DNA of 38,000 bases. It comes from an uncultured Pelagibacteraceae bacterium. GTDB lineage: Bacteria; Pseudomonadota; Alphaproteobacteria; Pelagibacterales; Pelagibacteraceae. A model generated the notes under the pieces. The model saw only the letters and a list, made by a program, of their open reading frames with translations. It had not been told where the DNA came from and did no database searches. Positions 7,286 to 16,638 of the stretch are shown piece by piece. The position numbers and the translations under genes are program-made. Positions within the stretch are counted from its first letter, which is position 1, and every line of letters begins with the position of its first letter. Location: the NCBI GenBank assembly GCA_902604175.1, contig CACKXR010000007.1, positions 1 to 38,000 of the forward strand. The letters run 5' to 3'.

Positions 7286-9916
7286 ATGAGTAACGATAAA
7301 TATATACATTCTGATGTTGAAGATAGAATTTATTCTTATTGGGAAAAAAATGGTCTTTTTAAACCTAAAGAAAATTCTAAAAAATTTTCTATAGTAATAC
7401 CTCCTCCAAATGTAACTGGCAGTCTTCATATGGGTCATGCTCTGAATAATTCTATTCAAGATTTATTAGTTCGTTATCATCGAATGAATAATTATGAGAC
7501 CTTATGGCAACCAGGAACCGATCATGCAGGAATTGCTACGCAAGCTTTAGTTGAGAAAAAACTTAGCTCTGAAAAAATTGATAAAAATGAAATTGGTAGA
7601 GAAAAATTCACTGAAAAAGTATGGGAGTGGAAAGACCAGTACGGTGATATTATTATTAATCAATTGAAAAAACTTGGTTGTTCCTGTGATTGGTCCAGAA
7701 ATGCCTTCACGATGGATGAAAATTTATCAAAATCAGTAATAAAGGTTTTTGTTGATCTATATAATAAAGGTTTAATTTATAAGGATAAAAAATTAGTAAA
7801 TTGGGATACTGTTTTAAAAACAGCTATTTCAGATTTAGAAGTTGATCAAAGAGAAGTAAATTCAAAAATTTATTATATTAAATATCCAATTGATGGAACG
7901 GATCAATTTATAACAATTGCAACCACAAGGCCTGAAACAATGTTGGGTGACACTGCTATAGCTGTTAATCCAAAAGATGATCGTTTTAAATCCTATGTTG
8001 GTAAAACTGTTACAATCCCAATTGTTGGAAGAAAAATAAAAATTATAGAAGATGATTATGCAGATCCTGAACAAGGAACAGGTGCTTTAAAAATAACTCC
8101 AGCGCATGACTTTAATGATTATGATGTAGGTCAAAGAAATAATCTTGAAATTATAAATATCTTTACTGAAGCAGGGAAAATAAATGAAAACGCTCCAAAA
8201 CATTACATAGGTCTTGACCGCTCTGAAGCAAGAAAACAAATTTTAAAAGAGCTTAAAGAAAAAGAATTTTTTGTAAAAGAAGAGAATATTAAAAATAAAG
8301 TTCCTTACGGAGATAGATCCAATTCAATAATTGAACCTTTCCTAACAGAACAATGGTTTGCTGATGCAGGTAAATTATCAGTTAAAGCTAAAGAAGTTGT
8401 AAATTCAAAGAAAACAAATTTCTTTCCTGAGAATTGGTCAAAAACATATTTTCAGTGGATGAATAATATTGAGCCATGGTGTATTTCAAGACAACTTTGG
8501 TGGGGACATCAAATACCTGCTTGGTATGGACCTGATGATAAAATTTTTGTTGCAAACAATGAAGATGAAGCAAAACTATTAGCTAACAAACATTATGGTA
8601 AAGATGTTGAATTAAATAGAGATCCTGATGTTTTAGATACATGGTTTTCTTCTGGTCTTTGGCCATTTGCAACACTTGGATGGCCTGATGATAAAAAATT
8701 TGTTGAGAAGTTTTATCCAACTTCAGTATTAGTAACGGGTTTTGATATTATTTTCTTTTGGGTTGCAAGAATGATTATGTTTGGAACAGAATTTTTAAAC
8801 AAAGAACCTTTTAAAGATATTTATGTTCATGCTTTAGTTAGAGATGAAAAAGGACAAAAAATGTCTAAATCAAAAGGAAATGTTATTGATCCTTTAGATT
8901 TAATTGAAAAATATAGTGCTGACGCTTTAAGATTTACGCTTCTATCAATGGCTTCACCAGGGACTGATGTTAAACTTTCTGAAGATAGAGTTAAAGGTTA
9001 TAGAAACTTTTTAAATAAACTATGGAATGCTAATAATTTTTTAATTACCAATGAATGTGATTTTAAAAATACAGATCAAATTCCAGATTTAAAAGTTAAT
9101 ATTAATAAATGGATATATTCTGAGTTAGCAGAAACTACTAATAAAATAGTTAAAAACTTAGAAGATTATAGATTTGATGAAGCTGCAAAAAATGCTTATC
9201 AATTTACATGGCATTCTTATTGTGATTGGTACTTAGAGCTTTCTAAAACAATTCTTTTTTCAGAAGATGATAAGGACGCTAAAGAAGAGGTCAGGAGAGT
9301 TTCAACCTACGTATTTAAACAAATACTAGTTTTATTACATCCATTTATCCCCTTTGTTACTGAAGAAATTTGGCTTAAAAATAAATTTGATAATAAGGGC
9401 AATGACTTTCTTATGTTTAAAAATTGGATATCTGCAAAATCAACTAAAGATTCACACACAGATCAGGTAGAAAATATAATTAATATTATATCTGAGCTTA
9501 GATCCTTTAAAAATGAGCTAAATGTAAGCCCTGGTTCATTTATAGACATCTCAATTAACAATATTAACAAAGATCAAAAGCAATTTATTAGCTCAAATGA
9601 AATAATTCTTAAAAAATTAGGTCGAATAAACAATATCCTTAGTGATGATTTAGATAAACCCGCAGCAACAATGGTTGTAGCAGGTGATTTATTTAAGATC
9701 TATTTTGATAAAGATGTTGATTTAAAGCTAATAAAAGAAAATTTAACTAGCAAACAAGAACGATTAGAACAAGAGATGCATAAGATATCTCAAAGACTAG
9801 AAAATAAAAGTTTTGTAGATAGGGCACCAAAAGACATTGTTGAACAAGAAAAAACTAATTATAATAATTTAAAGAACGATGTTGATAAGATATCAATAAC
9901 AATAAAGGGTATATAA
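7286..9916 (+). CDS. valS: valine--tRNA ligase
   Basis: An 876-residue class I aminoacyl-tRNA synthetase. The N-terminal Rossmann fold carries [16 protein letters not shown] with the HIGH-type signature HMGH at 48-51, and KMSKS is at 525-529. The editing (CP1) domain lies between, containing [17 protein letters not shown]. An anticodon-binding domain with YCDWYLE follows, and the C-terminal ~65 residues form the helical coiled coil seen in ValRS. The length is usual for bacterial ValRS. It charges tRNA-Val in the cytoplasm. The TAA stop shares its last base with the ilvD ATG, so it heads a coupled run valS-ilvD-manC-phoR. Linkage of valyl-tRNA charging to valine biosynthesis (ilvD) is metabolically consistent. 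Confidence 0.97.
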   Translation: MSNDKYIHSDVEDRIYSYWEKNGLFKPKENSKKFSIVIPPPNVTGSLHMGHALNNSIQDLLVRYHRMNNYETLWQPGTDHAGIATQALVEKKLSSEKIDKNEIGREKFTEKVWEWKDQYGDIIINQLKKLGCSCDWSRNAFTMDENLSKSVIKVFVDLYNKGLIYKDKKLVNWDTVLKTAISDLEVDQREVNSKIYYIKYPIDGTDQFITIATTRPETMLGDTAIAVNPKDDRFKSYVGKTVTIPIVGRKIKIIEDDYADPEQGTGALKITPAHDFNDYDVGQRNNLEIINIFTEAGKINENAPKHYIGLDRSEARKQILKELKEKEFFVKEENIKNKVPYGDRSNSIIEPFLTEQWFADAGKLSVKAKEVVNSKKTNFFPENWSKTYFQWMNNIEPWCISRQLWWGHQIPAWYGPDDKIFVANNEDEAKLLANKHYGKDVELNRDPDVLDTWFSSGLWPFATLGWPDDKKFVEKFYPTSVLVTGFDIIFFWVARMIMFGTEFLNKEPFKDIYVHALVRDEKGQKMSKSKGNVIDPLDLIEKYSADALRFTLLSMASPGTDVKLSEDRVKGYRNFLNKLWNANNFLITNECDFKNTDQIPDLKVNINKWIYSELAETTNKIVKNLEDYRFDEAAKNAYQFTWHSYCDWYLELSKTILFSEDDKDAKEEVRRVSTYVFKQILVLLHPFIPFVTEEIWLKNKFDNKGNDFLMFKNWISAKSTKDSHTDQVENIINIISELRSFKNELNVSPGSFIDISINNINKDQKQFISSNEIILKKLGRINNILSDDLDKPAATMVVAGDLFKIYFDKDVDLKLIKENLTSKQERLEQEMHKISQRLENKSFVDRAPKDIVEQEKTNYNNLKNDVDKISITIKGI

Positions 9917-11634
9917 TGACAAAATTTAACAAGAAGAAACTTCCAAGCAGACATACATCATTAGGAGCAGATAGAGCTCCACATAGATCATTTTATTATG
10001 CTATGGGTGAAACTGAGAAAGATGTGGCAAAACCCTTTATTGGCGTGGTTTCAACATGGAATGAGGCTGCTCCTTGTAACATAGCATTAATGAGACAGGC
10101 ACAATCGGTTAAAAAAGGTGTTAGATCAAATGGAGGAACTCCAAGAGAATTTTGCACTATCACTGTCACTGATGGAATTGCCATGGGTCATGAAGGAATG
10201 AAATCTTCCTTGATCTCAAGAGAAGTTATTGCAGACTCAGCGGAGTTAACTGTAAGAGGACATTGTTATGATGCATTAGTTGGTATTGCAGGATGTGATA
10301 AATCTTTACCAGGCTTAATGATGTCAATGGTTAGATTAAATGTTCCAAGTGTTTTTATTTATGGAGGTTCAATTCTTCCAGGAAAATATAAAGGTAAAGA
10401 CGTAACAGTTGTTGATGTATTTGAAGCTGTTGGAAAACATTCATCAGGTAAAATGACAGCTGAAGAATTAAGAAAATTAGAGTTAGTTGCTTGTCCTAGT
10501 GCAGGTGCTTGTGGAGGTCAATTTACTGCAAATACTATGGCCTGTGTATCAGAGGCTATTGGATTAGCATTACCATATTCAGCAGGAACTCCAGCTCCTT
10601 ATGAAGAAAGAGATAAGTATGCAAAAGAAAGTGGTAAAATGGTTATGCAACTTTTAAAAAAACAAATTAAGCCAAGAGATATTGTAACCAGAAAAGCATT
10701 AGAAAACGCTGCAACAATTGTTGCTGCAACAGGGGGCTCTACTAATGCAGGATTACATTTACCAGCGATTGCAAACGAAGCAGGAATTAAATTTGATTTA
10801 ATGGATGTTGCTAAAATTTTTAAAAGAACTCCGTATCTAGCTGATTTAAAACCAGGTGGAAAATATGTTGCAAAAGATATGTGGTTAGCAGGTGGTGTGC
10901 CGATGTTATTAAAAACTTTGTATGAAGGTGGCTATATTCATGGTGATTGTATGACTGTTACTGGAAAAACTATGAAAGAAAATTTAAAAAGTATTAAATT
11001 TAATCCTAAACAAAAAGTAATGAGATCTTATAAAGATCCATTATCACCTACAGGAGGGGTTGTTGGTTTAAAAGGAAACTTAGCTCCAGATGGAGCGATA
11101 GTAAAAGTTGCTGGATTAGCAAAATTACAATTTACTGGTAAAGCAAGATGCTTTGACAATGAAGAAAGTGCAATGAAAGCTGTTCAAAGCAAAAAGTATA
11201 ATGATGGTGATGTAATTATAATTAGATATGAAGGACCAGTAGGGGGTCCCGGTATGAGAGAAATGTTATCTACAACAGGTGCAATCTACGGCCAGGGCAA
11301 AGGGGAGAAAGTAGCTCTTATAACTGATGGAAGGTTCTCTGGAGCTACCAGAGGCTTCTGTGTGGGTCATGTTGGCCCTGAGGCTGCCCTAGGAGGTCCT
11401 ATAGGCCTTTTACGTAATGGAGATATCATTGATATCGATGCCAAAAAAGGAACTATCAATGTCAGACTTTCTAAAAAAGAATTAGTTTCTAGAAAAAGAA
11501 AATGGAGAGCTAGAAAATCTGATTTTGGATCTGGTACTTTATGGAAATATGCTCAAACTGTTGGTCCAGCGTTTTTAGGTGCACCAACACACCCAGGTAA
11601 GAAAAAAGAAGTTAAGGATTATTCAGAGATTTAA
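9916..11634 (+). CDS. ilvD: dihydroxy-acid dehydratase
   Basis: A 572-residue member of the IlvD/Edd family, catalysing the dehydration of 2,3-dihydroxy-isovalerate and 2,3-dihydroxy-3-methylvalerate in valine and isoleucine synthesis. Cluster cysteines are seen at C54 (AAPCN), C127 (GCDKSLPG) and C199 (PSAGACGGQ), the three-cysteine pattern associated with [2Fe-2S] enzymes. The C-terminal [20 protein letters not shown] motif is intact. It overlaps valS and manC by one base on each side. A short stretch (11281-11400) has 66 G/C of 120 bases and uses GGC, GCC and CCC codons unlike the rest of the gene. Edd (phosphogluconate dehydratase) is unlikely given the length and the IlvD-type motifs. 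Confidence 0.95.
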   Translation: MTKFNKKKLPSRHTSLGADRAPHRSFYYAMGETEKDVAKPFIGVVSTWNEAAPCNIALMRQAQSVKKGVRSNGGTPREFCTITVTDGIAMGHEGMKSSLISREVIADSAELTVRGHCYDALVGIAGCDKSLPGLMMSMVRLNVPSVFIYGGSILPGKYKGKDVTVVDVFEAVGKHSSGKMTAEELRKLELVACPSAGACGGQFTANTMACVSEAIGLALPYSAGTPAPYEERDKYAKESGKMVMQLLKKQIKPRDIVTRKALENAATIVAATGGSTNAGLHLPAIANEAGIKFDLMDVAKIFKRTPYLADLKPGGKYVAKDMWLAGGVPMLLKTLYEGGYIHGDCMTVTGKTMKENLKSIKFNPKQKVMRSYKDPLSPTGGVVGLKGNLAPDGAIVKVAGLAKLQFTGKARCFDNEESAMKAVQSKKYNDGDVIIIRYEGPVGGPGMREMLSTTGAIYGQGKGEKVALITDGRFSGATRGFCVGHVGPEAALGGPIGLLRNGDIIDIDAKKGTINVRLSKKELVSRKRKWRARKSDFGSGTLWKYAQTVGPAFLGAPTHPGKKKEVKDYSEI

Positions 11635-12824
11635 TGAAAATTCGTCCAGTCATTTTGTGTGGAGGTGCTGGAACTCGACTTTGGCCAAATTCTAAAAATC
11701 ATCAAGCAAAACAGTTTATTGATTTTGGTAATTGGACATTAATTGGAAAAACATTAGAGAGAACAAAAGCATCTATATTTGATGCACCCATTATAAGTAC
11801 AAATGCAAAGTATTTAAGACAAGTTAAACAACATTTAAAAAAACATAAAATAAAAAAATTCAAGATAGTTTTAGAGCCAGCTAAAAGAAACACAGCACCA
11901 GCTATTTTAAGTACGGCATTAATTAAAGATATTCCAAATGAACAACCTTTAATGTTCTTGGCCGCTGATCATTTGATAGAGGAGGTAGGGTTATTTAATA
12001 AAGCTATTAAAAAAAATCAAAAGAAACTTACTCATAATAATATCTTTATCTTTGGAATTAGACCTACGATGCCTTCCAGTGAATTTGGTTATTTTTTAAC
12101 AAAAAATACTAAAGTAACTAAATTTATCGAAAAGCCCAAACAGGCCAAAGCTAAACAAATAATTAGTAAAAAAGGTTATTGGAATTCTGGAATGTTTTAT
12201 TTGAGAAAGGACTCAATTATTAATAATTTTAAGAAATACCAACCAAATATATATAGAAATTGTAACAAAGCTGTAACAAAAGCAAAATATAAAAGTAATG
12301 TGTACTATTTAAACAAACAAGCATTTACTAAAGCAACAGCAAAGTCTTTTGACTATGCAATATTAGAAAAAACCAAAGATATAAATGCTATTAAATTAGA
12401 TATTCCTTGGTCTGATTTAGGGTCCTGGAAAGAAATCTGTAAGATGTATGGACGAAATAAAAGACATTATTTTAAAAAGAAGAATGTATTCCACAGACCA
12501 TGGGGTAGTTATGTTAATTTATTCAATGGTAAAGAGTTCTTGATTAAAGAATTATATGTAAAACCCAAAGGTATATTAAGTCTTCAGAAACATCATCATA
12601 GAGCTGAGCACTGGGTTGTTACCCATGGTAAACCTAAAATTACTTTGAATAAGAAATATTTTACAATGAAACCTGATGAAACTATTTTTATTCCATTAGG
12701 TGCAATCCATAGAATAGAAAATCCCTATAAAAAACCAGTTAAAATAATTGAAGCTCAAGTAGGCTCGATTTTAAAAGAAACAGATATTGTAAGATTTCAG
12801 GATATATACGGAAGAGTAAAATAG
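11634..12824 (+). CDS. manC: mannose-1-phosphate guanylyltransferase / mannose-6-phosphate isomerase, compact form
   Basis: A 396-residue two-domain enzyme. The N-terminal nucleotidyltransferase begins VILCGGAGTRLWPNS (residues 6-20), with ADHLI at 111-115, FIEKPK at 164-169 and WSDLGSW at 259-265. The C-terminal cupin is the type II phosphomannose isomerase: RPWGSY at 288-293, QKHHHRAEHWVV at 318-329 with the metal-binding His/Glu pattern, and PLGAIHRIENP. Together they make GDP-mannose from mannose-6-phosphate via mannose-1-phosphate when combined with a mutase. Usual ManC/AlgA proteins are ~470 residues with ~85 residues between WSDxGSW and RPWG; here there are only 22, so the beta-helix-like linker is missing. 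GDP-mannose would serve cell-surface glycans (inference). It sits between ilvD and phoR without functional kinship. Confidence 0.9.
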   Translation: MKIRPVILCGGAGTRLWPNSKNHQAKQFIDFGNWTLIGKTLERTKASIFDAPIISTNAKYLRQVKQHLKKHKIKKFKIVLEPAKRNTAPAILSTALIKDIPNEQPLMFLAADHLIEEVGLFNKAIKKNQKKLTHNNIFIFGIRPTMPSSEFGYFLTKNTKVTKFIEKPKQAKAKQIISKKGYWNSGMFYLRKDSIINNFKKYQPNIYRNCNKAVTKAKYKSNVYYLNKQAFTKATAKSFDYAILEKTKDINAIKLDIPWSDLGSWKEICKMYGRNKRHYFKKKNVFHRPWGSYVNLFNGKEFLIKELYVKPKGILSLQKHHHRAEHWVVTHGKPKITLNKKYFTMKPDETIFIPLGAIHRIENPYKKPVKIIEAQVGSILKETDIVRFQDIYGRVK

Positions 12825-12827
12825 TTT

Positions 12828-13985
12828 ATGGAATTATTAACATATGTTTTGTTAATTATAATAGCTATTTTGTTATTCTTTCTATTGAAGAAGGAGAGAG
12901 TTTTAGGAATTAATACAGAAGAAAAAAAAGAAGAGATCAATAAAGAGGAAAATGAGAATAAAAAATATAGAGAGACTATTTATAACCTTTTAAATTACAT
13001 TCCAGAAGGAATTATAATTTTAAACAAATCCAAGGAAATAATATTTAGTAATAGTTCAGCAAGTAAAAGATTTCAAACAAAATTGAATGAAAATATAAGT
13101 GGCTTTTTAAGAAATCCCGATTTGTTAAGTTCAATTGAGAAAGCTTTCAATGGAGAAAATTCTAATGATCTTGAAATAGAATTACGAAACCCCTCAGTTC
13201 TTAGAATGAATGTAACAATTTACCAAGATAATCATAATTTATTCTTTGATGAGCCATCTTGTTTGCTTTTTATGAGAGATTTAACTGAATTTCATAAATT
13301 TCAACAATTAAAATCAGACTTTGTTGCAAATGTTTCCCACGAACTTAGAACCCCTTTGCAATCTATTAAGATGGGACTTGAGACATTTGAAAATAATGCA
13401 GATTTAAAAAAGAACTCTGAAGTTACTAATTTATTACCAGTAATGAGCTCTCAATCTGAAAGAATGGAAAATTTAATAAGAGATTTGTTATCACTATCAA
13501 AAATTGAGCTACAGGAGCATATAAGGCCTACACACGAAATAGATTTAATAGAGGTGCTTAGTTACGTGATTAAGACTTATGAAAACATTGTTAAAAAAAA
13601 TAACATCAATTTAAATCTGCAAAAAACTGAGAATTTCAAAATTATTGGTGATCGGGATAAATTAATAGAAATTTTTACTAACCTTATTGATAATTCAATT
13701 AAATATAGTGAGAAGGGCAAAGAAATTAAAATTGCTACGAAAAAAGAGGGTGATTTAAATATTGTCTCTATATCAGATCAAGGAATAGGAATTCCTAAGG
13801 AATTTATTCATAGAATCACTGAAAGATTTTTCACTGTTGATCCTAGTAAAAGTCGGAGTGTTGGTGGAACAGGGTTAGGACTAGCTATTGTTAAACATCT
13901 TGTTTCTCAACATAGAGGCGAAATGATTATTAATAGTGAGGAAAACCAAGGAACTACTATAGATTTGAAATTTAATTCAATTTAA
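12828..13985 (+). CDS. phoR: phosphate regulon sensor histidine kinase PhoR
   Basis: A 385-residue sensor kinase: one N-terminal membrane helix (about 2-20), a charged coil (~30-50), a PAS-like domain (~50-150), then HisKA with VSHELRTPL (phospho-acceptor H171) and the HATPase domain with N-box NLIDNSIKY, G1 DQGIGIP, F-box ERFFTVD and G2 GGTGLGLAI. The combination of a single anchor, PAS domain and position beside pst genes points to PhoR, which senses phosphate through the Pst-PhoU complex and phosphorylates PhoB. It begins 3 bases after manC, so it is probably transcribed from the valS side, separate from phoB at the end of the pst operon. Other PAS kinases cannot be excluded from sequence alone. 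Confidence 0.87.
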   Translation: MELLTYVLLIIIAILLFFLLKKERVLGINTEEKKEEINKEENENKKYRETIYNLLNYIPEGIIILNKSKEIIFSNSSASKRFQTKLNENISGFLRNPDLLSSIEKAFNGENSNDLEIELRNPSVLRMNVTIYQDNHNLFFDEPSCLLFMRDLTEFHKFQQLKSDFVANVSHELRTPLQSIKMGLETFENNADLKKNSEVTNLLPVMSSQSERMENLIRDLLSLSKIELQEHIRPTHEIDLIEVLSYVIKTYENIVKKNNINLNLQKTENFKIIGDRDKLIEIFTNLIDNSIKYSEKGKEIKIATKKEGDLNIVSISDQGIGIPKEFIHRITERFFTVDPSKSRSVGGTGLGLAIVKHLVSQHRGEMIINSEENQGTTIDLKFNSI

Positions 13986-14005
13986 TTCAACTAAAAAGTT
14001 AGCCT

Positions 14006-14038
14006 TTGTAACAAAACTTTAACTTTCCTTTAATAAAA
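14006..14038 (+). promoter_or_regulatory. Pho box upstream of pstS (three 11-bp units)
   Basis: Three direct repeats with exact 11-bp period: TTGTAACAAAA (14006-14016), CTTTAACTTTC (14017-14027) and CTTTAATAAAA (14028-14038). They follow the PhoB-box pattern in which a CTGTCAT-like heptamer is followed by an AT-rich tetramer. A TAAGAT at 14043-14048 may be the -10 element. The placement before pstS makes PhoB control very likely. Confidence 0.65.
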
Positions 14039-14093
14039 TATTTAAGATTCAGATTTATTTATTCATGCATAACGAATCTAAAAAAGGAGAAAT

Positions 14094-15122
14094 ATGAATA
14101 GATTAGTAAAAATTTTATTAGGGTTTCTTTTAGTACTTAGTTTTACAACAACAAGTTACGCAAGAGATCAAATAAAAATTGTAGGTTCTTCTACTGTTTA
14201 CCCATATGCTACAGTTGTAGCTGAAAAGTTTGGTAAAGGTGCAAAATTCAAGACACCAGTAATCGAAAGTACAGGAACTGGTGGAGGAATGAAATTGTTC
14301 TGCGCAGGTGTAGGAGTAAATCATCCTGATATAACAAATGCATCAAGAGCAATTAAAACAAAAGAAAAAGCTCTATGTGAGAAAAATGGAGTTGCTGAAA
14401 TTATTGAAATAGTAATAGGTAATGATGGTATTTCATTTGCACACTCAGTGAATGCTCCAGATGCAGACTTCACAAAAGAACAATTATGGAGAGCTTTAGC
14501 ATCTAAAGTAGACATTGATGGAAAACTTGTTGAAAATCCATATAAAAATTGGAGTGATATAGATGCTAGTCTTCCAAATAAAAAGATTGAAATATTAGTT
14601 GCACCTCCAACATCAGGTACTAGAGATGCATGGAATTCATTAGTTATGGTTAAAGGATGCACTAAAACAGCTAAATCTCTTTATGATGCTGAAGGTAAAA
14701 AAGCTAAAAAGGAATGTGCTAAAATTAGAGAAGACGGATATGCTGTTGAAGCTGGTGAAAATGATACTTTAATTGTACAAAAACTTTCATCTAATCCTGA
14801 TGCATATGGTTTTTTTGGTTATAGTTACTTAGTTGCTAACAAAGATAAAATCAAAGCATCATCTATTAATGGTGTTCAGCCATCATTAGAAGGTATCCAA
14901 GATTATTCTTATCCAATTGCAAGACCATTGTTCTTTTATGTAAAAAAAGCTCACATTGGAGTAATTCCAGGCATTAAAGAGTTTCTTAAAGAATTTACTT
15001 CGAAAAAAGCAATGAGTAACAGAGGTTATTTAGCTGAAATAGGACTTGTTCCTTTAGCTTCAGATAAATACAAAGTTACTAGAACAGCTGCAGTAGATCT
15101 GAATACAATTAAGTTAAAATAA
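14094..15122 (+). CDS. pstS: phosphate ABC transporter, periplasmic phosphate-binding protein
   Basis: A 342-residue periplasmic protein. A signal peptide (about 1-23, ending SYA before RDQIK) is followed by IVGSSTVYPYA, the phosphate-binding N-terminal motif, ESTGTGGGMKLFC and the second-lobe motif PTSGTRDAWNSLVM. Several cysteines (for example in CTKTA and KKECAK) suggest disulfides as in marine alphaproteobacterial PstS. It captures Pi for PstCAB. AAAAAGGAG precedes the ATG at good spacing. A Pho box lies upstream and an intrinsic terminator downstream, so pstS has its own mRNA and is likely strongly induced by phosphate starvation. Confidence 0.95.
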   Translation: MNRLVKILLGFLLVLSFTTTSYARDQIKIVGSSTVYPYATVVAEKFGKGAKFKTPVIESTGTGGGMKLFCAGVGVNHPDITNASRAIKTKEKALCEKNGVAEIIEIVIGNDGISFAHSVNAPDADFTKEQLWRALASKVDIDGKLVENPYKNWSDIDASLPNKKIEILVAPPTSGTRDAWNSLVMVKGCTKTAKSLYDAEGKKAKKECAKIREDGYAVEAGENDTLIVQKLSSNPDAYGFFGYSYLVANKDKIKASSINGVQPSLEGIQDYSYPIARPLFFYVKKAHIGVIPGIKEFLKEFTSKKAMSNRGYLAEIGLVPLASDKYKVTRTAAVDLNTIKLK

Positions 15123-15137
15123 TTTTCATTTATCCCC

Positions 15138-15168
15138 AAAAAAAGGCCAGTAATAACTGGCCTTTTTT
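15138..15168 (+). terminator. intrinsic terminator after pstS
   Basis: AAGGCCAG (15143-15150) pairs with CTGGCCTT (15157-15164) around the loop TAATAA, with flanking A- and T-runs extending the stem and supplying the U-tract (to 15168). It separates pstS from pstC, mirroring the aapJ/aapQ arrangement. Confidence 0.9.
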
Positions 15169-15191
15169 GTTTATTCAATCTTAGATTTAAT

Positions 15192-15213
15192 TTGTAATAT
15201 TTCTGTAACATTA
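15192..15213 (+). promoter_or_regulatory. Pho box upstream of pstC
   Basis: TTGTAATATTT (15192-15202) and CTGTAACATTA (15203-15213) are 11-bp direct repeats close to the Pho-box consensus. A -10-like TATATC follows at 15218-15223. The predicted start would leave a leader of only a few bases before the pstC ATG at 15235, and the AGGG ribosome-binding site (15227-15231) would sit at the very 5' end, so the exact promoter position is uncertain. Confidence 0.6.
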
Positions 15214-15234
15214 AGAATATATCACTCAGGGCGA

Positions 15235-16638
15235 ATGAACATCGTTCTAATATTTTTAATCACTATATTTTCTGTCTCTTTGTTCTTCTATGGAAAATCA
15301 AAAACTAAAACCATTTCTATCAAAGATAATATCAAATTAAATGCTCTACCAAAATTTTATGGATACTATCTTGTTTTGTGGTGTTCAATACCAGCATTAG
15401 TATTTTTATTGGTCTGGTCATTATTTGAACCCGTAATCATTAAATCTATAATTATTGAAACAGCTGCAAATCAAGGTGCAATTTTTAGTGATAAAAATGA
15501 AGCAAATTTAATATATGAAAAAATTAAGGCTATTCATTTAGGTACTTATTTTGGAGATATAGACAGTATATTGAAAGAAAGTGCTCTTGCTTATGCAAAA
15601 TTTATAAATCTTTTTACAAATTCAAAAGTAGTTTTAATTTTTGGAATAATTATAGCCTCAGTTATTTACTCTTTAAAAAAAATAAAAAATAACAATAAAG
15701 CTAGAGACGATGTGGAAGTTATTTTAAAGGGTTTATTGTTTGTATCTTCTTTAATAGCTATTTTAACCACTCTCGGAATAATATTTTCACTACTTTTTGA
15801 AAGTATAAAGTTTTTTTCAGTCATTAATATTTTTGATTATCTATTTGGTACAAATTGGAGTCCACAAAGAGCCTTCGTTAGAGATGCCTCATCAATAACT
15901 GCAGCTGAATTTGAAGAGTTAAAAGACGCTTTTGGCTTTATTCCATTAATTGCAGGTACATCTTTCATAGCTTTTATTGCAATGTTGGTAGCTGTTCCTA
16001 TTGGTCTATTTTCAGGAATTTACATGGCTGAATATGCTTCAATTAAAGTAAGAAGAATTTCAAAACCAATTATTGAAATTTTAGCAGGAATACCAACTGT
16101 AGTTTATGGTTTCTTTGCTGCATTAACTGTTGGACCTTTTTTTAGACAAGTAGGTGAAAATTTAGGATTAACTGTTTCATCTGAAAGTGCTTTAGCTGCA
16201 GGATTAATTATGGGAATAATGATTATTCCTTATGTTTCATCTTTATCTGATGACGTAATTAATTCTGTACCACAATCATTAAGAGACGGTTCATATGCTG
16301 TAGGAGCCACTAAATCAGAAACAATTAAACAAGTCGTAATACCTGCAGCTCTTCCAGGGATAATAGGATCAGTTCTATTAGCAGTGTCAAGAGCGATAGG
16401 TGAAACAATGATAGTTGTTATGGCAGCTGGCCTTGCTGCAAATCTTACAATTAACCCTTTAGAGTCTACTACAACAATCACAACTCAAATTGTAATGATA
16501 CTTGTTGGTGACCAAGAATTTGATAGTCCGAAAACTCAATCTGCTTTTGCTTTAGGACTTACATTATTTATAGCAACATTAATATTGAATTATATCGCTC
16601 AAAGAGCAGTCAAAAAATATAGAGAGAAGTATGACTAA
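15235..16638 (+). CDS. pstC: phosphate ABC transporter, permease PstC
   Basis: A 467-residue inner-membrane permease. The N-terminal ~200 residues add two to three membrane segments and a periplasmic region (with AANQGAIFSDKNEANLIYEK), the extended form usual in alphaproteobacterial PstC. The conserved permease domain follows: FIPLIAGTSFIAF, IAMLVAVPIGLFSGIYMAEYAS, EILAGIPTVVYGFFA, and the EAA loop LRDGSYAVGATKSETIKQVVIPAALPG. With PstA it forms the Pi channel. It has a Pho box directly upstream, and its 3' end overlaps pstA by 8 bases. All following genes to phoB are contiguous, so a pstCAB-phoU-phoB operon is likely. Confidence 0.94.
   Translation: MNIVLIFLITIFSVSLFFYGKSKTKTISIKDNIKLNALPKFYGYYLVLWCSIPALVFLLVWSLFEPVIIKSIIIETAANQGAIFSDKNEANLIYEKIKAIHLGTYFGDIDSILKESALAYAKFINLFTNSKVVLIFGIIIASVIYSLKKIKNNNKARDDVEVILKGLLFVSSLIAILTTLGIIFSLLFESIKFFSVINIFDYLFGTNWSPQRAFVRDASSITAAEFEELKDAFGFIPLIAGTSFIAFIAMLVAVPIGLFSGIYMAEYASIKVRRISKPIIEILAGIPTVVYGFFAALTVGPFFRQVGENLGLTVSSESALAAGLIMGIMIIPYVSSLSDDVINSVPQSLRDGSYAVGATKSETIKQVVIPAALPGIIGSVLLAVSRAIGETMIVVMAAGLAANLTINPLESTTTITTQIVMILVGDQEFDSPKTQSAFALGLTLFIATLILNYIAQRAVKKYREKYD

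Noticed and set aside
14321..14662. 113-codon open frame on the minus strand within pstS
   Set aside because: It is antisense to the well-supported pstS, has no similarity I recognise and low-complexity Ser/Phe-rich composition expected from reverse reading.
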